Shown here: piece by piece, positions 58,412 to 64,000 of the stretch
How the letters are laid out: the number at the start of each line of letters is the position of its first letter
How positions within the stretch are numbered: the first letter of the stretch is position 1
Assembly (NCBI GenBank): GCA_025667525.1
Contig: CM046881.1
Location: forward strand, 497,881,627-497,945,626
DNA: 64,000 bases
Direction of reading: 5' to 3'
Origin: Glebionis coronaria
Taxonomy: Eukaryota > Streptophyta > Magnoliopsida > Asterales > Asteraceae
Made by a program: the position numbers and the translations under genes
The notes under the pieces: generated by a model
Databases searched by the model: none
What the model saw: the letters and a program-made list of their open reading frames with translations, nothing else
Told to the model about the DNA's origin: nothing

Positions 58412-59499
58412 TGAGTTTGCAACAAAATTGATTGTCTAATGAAAATAAGTGATGCATTAAATAATCAGTACCATATAATTAGCTTTACAAAAATGTGATG
58501 CACAATCATAGTAGTTGGATTTGATTTTGCAATAGAAAGACCTACAAATTTAAATTTTTTGGTGAAAAAAGATGGGGGGATAATTCCCCGCTTATTTTTA
58601 AGAGAATGGAAAACAAGTTTTGGGTAGAATTATTAAAAACATGGTAGAACCAATTTATTTGAAAGATATAGAGACAGGTTTTTAATAATAGAACCACTTT
58701 TTATGTGATTTAGGTTATAAAGATTGGCCTTTTTTATAACATCTAGTTTTTATGTTTCTTATTTTTTTTCTACAAAAATAAATGGTTAGTTTACAACTGG
58801 TTTATTTTAGGAGGTCTTTATAGGCTTTTTGTAATAGTGATATATATTTTTGGTTATTTCTGAGAATTTTCCTACTGACTACATAACGCGGTACCTCATC
58901 TTGCTAGAACAAGTTTATATTTTTTTTAAATAGAGACTCCCTGCAAGTAAAAAATATGAAGTATATGTTACTCTGTAACATATATAGTTGCATTATTAAC
59001 AGAAAGACTTGCTGTTAATATTTGTGACGTGTTTGAGGTCCAAGAACAAAACTAACACAAATCATGAATAGGCAACCTACAATTACTAGTATATTTAGAA
59101 ACTAGTGAACCATGAACTATATTATAAATCTCATAACATAATACAGCGTAGTCAACAAGTCACATGCCACCAAAAAGTAGAAAAGCGGAAATATGTCTTA
59201 CATCTACAAGTGAGATTTGTTGATTGCTACATTTAACGAAAGACATGTTTTTACTGCGCATTACGTGAATTATTTACAATCTATGCAACTAATATGTTGC
59301 TTTTAAAATAGGGTGTTCAAAGTTCATATCGCATAAGGTTCAAAAGACAACTTATAGGTTGAACTATAGGAAGATTTGGTATATCAGCCATGAGCTAGTA
59401 AACTGTAAGGTAATAAGAATCTGGAGTGCAGCAGCAACTATCAGGTTAAACATGTATGCTTTGCGATTATAAAAATTTTAGCCCTATATTTTATATAGT
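58412..59499. other. AT-rich interval without recognisable gene
   Basis: No protein signature, primer site or convincing LTR end. CTGTTAATATTTGTGACG at about 59011 could be an alternative start of the copia LTR that ends at 59831, since that LTR ends GGATTAACA, but nothing else supports it. Confidence 0.4.
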
Positions 59500-59831
59500 C
59501 GAACAAGAATGTAATAGGTCATCTTAGTCGTTAAAGGTCTTGTATTGTAATAGGTTAGTCGGGAAAACCGGGCTTGGACTTTAAGCTAATATTGTATAAG
59601 TTAGGGGCGTAAACCCAAAACAAAGCCAAGCACGGCCCAAGGATACTATACCCACGGACCATATACCAAGGGTATATATACCCTCTTTCATGTGTGGAAG
59701 AGGGTGTTGGTTCATTTTACTTTCTCTCTCTAGTAAACATAAAACCTTCCACCATCTCTCTTGATTCTCTCTCTACTTTTATTCTCTTTCTCTCTCTAGA
59801 ATCTTGTGTTATGGATTAAGTGGGATTAACA
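59500..59831 (+). repeat. 5' LTR of Ty1/copia element 3 (left end uncertain)
   Basis: The right end GGGATTAACA is fixed by the primer site two bases later. It contains a palindromic TATA region (GGGTATATATACCC, 59669-59682) and a long CT-rich leader (CTCTCTCTCTAG-type runs, 59720-59805), both common in copia LTRs. The left end is not clear: TGTAATAGGT at 59509 is one candidate. Confidence 0.6.
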
Positions 59832-59833
59832 TT

Positions 59834-59846
59834 TGGTATCAGAGCC
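59834..59846 (+). other. Primer binding site, initiator Met-tRNA type
   Basis: TGGTATCAGAGCC, exact plant Met-tRNA primer site, two bases after the LTR end. Confidence 0.9.
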
Positions 59847-60115
59847 TATAGTAGATAGGTGATTGAAGTTCGTGTGGTTTAGTTCTATTCAAATTCGTGG
59901 GTTTTCAAGCATCCTCAAGCTCGAACTTAACTTTTTTTGTGTTTTTCGTGGTTTGATCTTCACCAAAATCATCTACATCGACGTTGTAGTGATTTGGGTT
60001 ACTTTGATTGGTCAAAAACGCGAAATTTGGTGGTGTTTGGCTTGATTTTTGGTGTGAAATCACGTTTTTGATAAGTGTTCTTCTTGTTCCTATTTTCTAG
60101 CAACATCTGGTACAA

Positions 60116-60520
60116 TTTCGCAACTTTCACACTAATTGCGAAATTTTGGCATATTACGAAATTGTGGTAAATTATGAATTGCGAAATTGTTGCTCAAAAA
60201 ATAATTGCGGATTTGAATTATTGACAAAGTTGCGAAATCTTGCCATTTATTGCGGATTTTGTACAATTGCGGATTTTGTACAATTGCGGATTTTGACTGT
60301 TGCGGATTTTGACAATTGCGAATTTGTTGCCTAATTGCGGATTTGTACTTCCTGAAGGGATTGCGAAATCATACTTTGAAGGGATTGCGAAATCATACTT
60401 TGAGCCGATTGCGAAATCTTGCACTTATCTAAGGGAATTGCGAATTTGTTTTCAAGAATTGCGGAATCTTGAATTTTTAGGGATTGCGGAATTAATCCAC
60501 CATTGCGGAATTATTCATCG
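60116..60520 (+). repeat. TTGCG[AG] word array in copia leader
   Basis: At least 17 copies of TTGCGAAAT, TTGCGAATT or TTGCGGATT at irregular 15-25 base spacing, with a tight run of ATTGCGGATTTTGTACA units at 60248-60300. It lies in the untranslated leader between primer site and gag ORF. Small ORFs crossing it are products of the repeat. The rest of the leader (59847-60115 and 60521-60835) has no gene; a 16-base A run lies near 60592. Confidence 0.85.
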
Positions 60521-60835
60521 TAATCAGTATTTTTGACTGAAGCATTTTTAGACTTAGCCACTATCTATACTAGGTTCGGAACATCGTTTCCAAAAAAAAA
60601 AAAAAAACAAAATTTTTTGCGGTAAAACCATTGAAAATTTTATTTTTTTTTCTAGACCATTTTTAGGCCATTTAAGCTTCGATTTCAAATTTTGGCGATG
60701 CGAAAACATTTTGGACCAAAATTCAAATTTTTAGGCCAAATTTCAAATTTTTTAGGTTTTATTTTTCATTAAAATTTTCATTTTTCAAAACCTTTCCTTA
60801 CTAGTTATTGGCTATTTCTAACTCATTTTCAAAAT

Positions 60836-63241
60836 TTGGTGATTCCAAAATCCAAAATTTTCGGTTTACCGTTTTATCGGACTGAGGGGTTTATTGTGGG
60901 ACTGAGAAAAAATCGGAATTTTCGAAATTTTAACCACAATCAAATCACAACACATCTACTAAAGATCCATAATCCATACACTCCATATCCTCTTCGAGAC
61001 ATCCGTTCAATAGACATCTTCGTGGATTCAACACTAACAACGTCCATGACTGAGATGAATAAAGAGAAGACGCAGAATCCAGAGGTTCAGACAAATACTG
61101 GGAGTCCAATCAGTAAACCTTCTAACAAGGATTCTACCACCAAAACCGTTCATGCAATCAAATACAAGATGTCGAAAGAAAAAGAAAGATGCATGGAACA
61201 CATAAAGTTGCTTCAGTCACACCTTCAGGTTCTTTCAAGAGAAGACCGAAAAGGCACTCGTCTTGAAATTGGATTCAAACGGGTATTCTTTCTACTATTT
61301 GGTCAAGATGTTGAGACATTCATCAGAACGATGCTACTTAATGTGGACCATCTTCAACAAGAACTTGACAGAGATTATTTTCACGAGATTATATCCATGG
61401 AGGTCCTTTTAGCTCTCAACAATCAGTTCCAGCAATTCATTGACTCAAGTGGCTTATCCAAAAACGATCGAGAGTTCACAAGCACATACTTTACCAAATA
61501 TGCTCTCGTAGATCTTCAAGCATTCAAAGAGACACTTCTTCAACATATGAGTAATATGAAGAAGTCAATTGCTGAAAGAACACGCCATCAAAGGCAATTT
61601 CAAAGAAGGGTGAATCAAAGACTGATGCAGACGAAAGAGAGCAATGTCGATATAGATCAAGCATTGGATGCTTCTTCGGTTGATACAGAGAGCAGCGGGA
61701 CAGAATCAGAAACGCAGCATATCAATACCAGCTCAGGGAATGATCAAACAACCAATGATGCGGATATCAGACCCATTTATGATGATCAGCCAATGGCTAT
61801 GGTACATTTAAATGCTGCATATGATGTTCCTCAACATACTGAGCAATCTGAACCCATTCTTGACACGTGTCTAGTGGAAAAGGTTGATAGCAATATCACA
61901 CCTGTTTCATCAGATACGAGTACTAATGAAGGAGAGAATTCTCAGGATGTTGATTCTAAGATTCACGCGCTTGAAAGTTTGTTAGCTCAGAAGACTAAAG
62001 ATTTTGAGGATGCCAAACTCGATTTTTCAAAGAAAAATAACAAATTTGAGGCATACTTTGAAAAACTTGAGAAAGCAAATGTTGTTCTTGAACAAAAATT
62101 GGATCGTAAGATTCAAGATTTTATTGTGGAAAAAGAACATTTTGTGAAACAAATAAACTTGTTAGAATCAAAGTTGGCTTCTCAAAATCCAAGTCCTCCG
62201 CCTGCTTCATTAACTGAACAATCTGTGCAACCTATCGACACTATAGACAGTAATGACGCGAATTTTGAGAACGACATATTTGACAATATGAATATTACGT
62301 TAGAACAACGTGTCACTCAATTACTTCTACAAAATGAGCAATTAAAGGCTCAGATTCAGGAAAAGGTTTTTGCACTGACATCGGTGAAAAATGAATTAAG
62401 GAAGATAAAAGGAAATAGTGTGGATACTAAGTTACCAAAACAGTCAGTCTTGGGGAAACCTCCTTCTCAACCATTCAGAAACCGCTCATTTACTAGACAA
62501 CCGAATGCGTTTAAATCTGAACGACCCAAAACGTTGAACCCGAGGTTTGGATCCCAAGTTGACGTGTGTAGCAATTTGCCTAAACCAGTCACTCCACAAA
62601 CTAGACCCTCCTTAAGCCAGGCTGCATCTACAAAACACAATCACATGAATGCTTCAAGCAACTCTAGATCTAGCTACAAGAACATGCATAGGCGTAGATC
62701 AAATAACACGAGTCATAAACGCTATCTAGAGGATGCTCAGAAAAATACACAAGCAAGAGATAGGACCAAACCACAACCTAGGAGCGTTGTTTACACATCT
62801 AGGCATTCTAGACCCTTCTATGATGTGCACAATTCTGCCAACCCTAGGAACTCAAGAGCCTTCTCAGATGCTAAGCACTTTGTTTGCACGAAATGTAACA
62901 AATGCGTGTTTAATGCCATTCATGATGATTGTATCACTAAAGTCCTGAACAAGGTGAACCAAAAAGCTAGAGCACCTCAAAGACGGAACCCTAAAGGAAA
63001 TAGGTTTTCTCCAACTAAGTCTTTCGCTGTGTATGAGAAAACTATGTCTCCTGGACCTTGTCTTAGGTGGATACCAACGGGTAGAACCTTCAAAACAATA
63101 GGTCTTAAGTGGGTTCATACTGGAAAGATATTTCCCTCTAGCTCGACAAAGGTTCAAGGTGAACCCCCACATGGTTCTCACAAATATATCACTAACCCAC
63201 ATGTAAGCATACAAACTACTGATAAAAGTGCAGGTAATTGA
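60836..63241 (+). CDS. Copia gag-like protein, non-autonomous element (801 aa)
   Basis: One open frame. The first ATG is 60836; MTEMNKEKT (about 61048) or MSKEKERC (about 61171) could be the true start because the first ~70 residues look like translated leader. Order: a helical N-terminal half (FLLFGQDVETFIRTM, ALVDLQAFKETLLQHM), a Ser/Thr/Asp-rich linker, two coiled coils (LESLLAQKTKDFEDAKLDFS and around LEQRVTQLLLQNEQLKAQIQ), an Arg/Asn-rich basic stretch, and a Cys/His finger CTKCNKCVFNAIHDDC. The end shows WxPTGR/K-type repeats (RWIPTGRTF, KWVHTGKIF). The latter features match the C-terminal gag of large Asteraceae copia elements. The usual copia gag domain, protease, integrase and reverse transcriptase are absent. 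The stop codon comes from the LTR that begins at 63239. Confidence 0.7.
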   Translation: MVIPKSKIFGLPFYRTEGFIVGLRKNRNFRNFNHNQITTHLLKIHNPYTPYPLRDIRSIDIFVDSTLTTSMTEMNKEKTQNPEVQTNTGSPISKPSNKDSTTKTVHAIKYKMSKEKERCMEHIKLLQSHLQVLSREDRKGTRLEIGFKRVFFLLFGQDVETFIRTMLLNVDHLQQELDRDYFHEIISMEVLLALNNQFQQFIDSSGLSKNDREFTSTYFTKYALVDLQAFKETLLQHMSNMKKSIAERTRHQRQFQRRVNQRLMQTKESNVDIDQALDASSVDTESSGTESETQHINTSSGNDQTTNDADIRPIYDDQPMAMVHLNAAYDVPQHTEQSEPILDTCLVEKVDSNITPVSSDTSTNEGENSQDVDSKIHALESLLAQKTKDFEDAKLDFSKKNNKFEAYFEKLEKANVVLEQKLDRKIQDFIVEKEHFVKQINLLESKLASQNPSPPPASLTEQSVQPIDTIDSNDANFENDIFDNMNITLEQRVTQLLLQNEQLKAQIQEKVFALTSVKNELRKIKGNSVDTKLPKQSVLGKPPSQPFRNRSFTRQPNAFKSERPKTLNPRFGSQVDVCSNLPKPVTPQTRPSLSQAASTKHNHMNASSNSRSSYKNMHRRRSNNTSHKRYLEDAQKNTQARDRTKPQPRSVVYTSRHSRPFYDVHNSANPRNSRAFSDAKHFVCTKCNKCVFNAIHDDCITKVLNKVNQKARAPQRRNPKGNRFSPTKSFAVYEKTMSPGPCLRWIPTGRTFKTIGLKWVHTGKIFPSSSTKVQGEPPHGSHKYITNPHVSIQTTDKSAGN

Positions 63242-64000
63242 TGAGATGGCATTTATACATGATCTCATCGTTCTTTTCGGGCTATAAATGCATTAAAATG
63301 TCATAAAAATACCATATATATGCTTGTATTTGTTTACTTGTGTGTTTTAGGTATGGATATCGTGAAAAAGACAAAAGATCAAAAGAAACAAGGAAAAACG
63401 GACACGAGAAACGAAGCCGTACAAAGAACCGGGCCCTAGTTCATGAATTATCCAAGATTAAACCTTGAAGACTTGAAGAAATACAAGATTGATCCTCAAT
63501 GAATGAAGAAATGACACTTAAAACCACTTGTATATTCATAATTACAGGTTTGGTCCTTTAAGTTTGTCAAAATTACAAAATGGTCCTTCAACTTTGAAGA
63601 ATTTACAAGATTAGTCCCTCATCAATTCTAATTTGTCAATTACGGTCCCTCATGAAGTCAAAGATACATTGAAGACCTTTGAAGATCAAGAATGTCCAAA
63701 ATCAGTCCCTCAAATATTCAAACATGGCTAAAACTACCCTTGAAACACTTTTGCCAAAGTTTTGTGCCAAAAGTGTGAAGATGAAAACTTATTTAACAAA
63801 GGGAATGGGGTTTTGTTGGCTGAAAACGTTTAATACCCATTTCACCAAAACACAGGGGCCAAAGGTGTACAACTGAAACTTTCAAACACAATTTGCGCCA
63901 AACACTTACCTTTCCCCCATTTTCGGATCAAAAGTTACTACTATTCACCTTGATGAACCTAGTAACTCCCACCACTTAAACAAAGGGTAAACTCCAATTA
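63239..64000 (+). mobile_element. Start of an Athila/Tat-like LTR (runs out of window)
   Basis: Begins TGATGAGATGG at the point where the gag ORF ends. The first 31 bases contain a perfect inverted repeat, GATGAGAT (63240-63247) and ATCTCATC (63262-63269). Downstream layout (TTTGTTTACTTGTGTGTTTTAGG, then a GAAAAAGACAAAAGATC-type purine stretch) parallels the other TGATAGG LTRs of the window. From 63545 to 63720 a GGTCC[CT]T[CT]AA-type phrase repeats about five times. The ORF at 63679-63876 has no family match. Insertion into the copia element is inferred; the right TSD lies outside. Confidence 0.55.

Noticed and set aside
59834..59846. tRNA-Met-like sequence
   Set aside because: Only the 13-base primer site complementary to the tRNA end is present, with no cloverleaf; likewise at 5439, 14326, 34337 and 48971.

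Overview
The window is plant nuclear intergenic DNA, most likely from the daisy family (Asteraceae, for example Tanacetum, Artemisia or Chrysanthemum). This rests on family-level resemblance: a gag-like gene with the 'putative gypsy-type transposon' domain (PF04195 type), SIRE-type copia elements with a long extra ORF after pol, and a copia gag with a C..C..C..H.C finger followed by WxPTGR/K-type repeats. I found no intact host gene, tRNA or rRNA. Almost everything is LTR retrotransposon, stacked in layers.

Base layer: a broken gag-like gene on the + strand, found in three pieces (1607-1750, 28981-30511, 52165 to about 52430). Two insertions split it, and its frame resumes exactly across each once one copy of the 5-bp target-site duplication (TSD) is removed. 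Insertion 1 is an Athila-like Ty3/gypsy element (1751-28975, TSD GGAAG). It keeps gag and protease but no reverse transcriptase or integrase. Its left part is replaced by a Tekay-like composite (3143-15507) and two SIRE-like copia remnants (15508-21788). Insertion 2 is a very long-LTR, non-autonomous Tekay-like element (30512-52159, TSD CCTGG). Its internal domain holds a solo Athila-type LTR (34519-36249, TSD GTGGG) and a small antisense two-helix ORF (36819-36989). Its 3' LTR is split by an almost complete Athila element on the minus strand (39464-50617, TSD ATACA).

Right part: at about 52430 the gag-like gene is joined to the 3' end of a Tekay chromovirus (integrase, chromodomain, 3' LTR to 56777). 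Then come exon-like pieces of an unidentified host gene on the minus strand (56778-58050) and a fragment resembling L-2-hydroxyglutarate dehydrogenase (58178-58365). A copia element follows, with 5' LTR, Met-tRNA primer site, a repeat-rich leader and a long gag ORF (about 59500-63238). At its 3' side an Athila/Tat-like LTR begins (63239 to the window end).

The most unusual signals are listed here. (a) Three related Athila LTR families carry a different short-motif tandem repeat at the corresponding LTR position. (b) A nonamer close to GCGYTGACA recurs about 28 times across SIRE LTRs, non-coding DNA and the env-like ORF. (c) One element has an LTR-internal-LTR-internal-LTR layout in which the duplicated internal DNA is more alike than its LTRs. 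(d) There is a 56-residue membrane ORF inside a non-coding element. All identities and counts were judged by eye, without alignment software.
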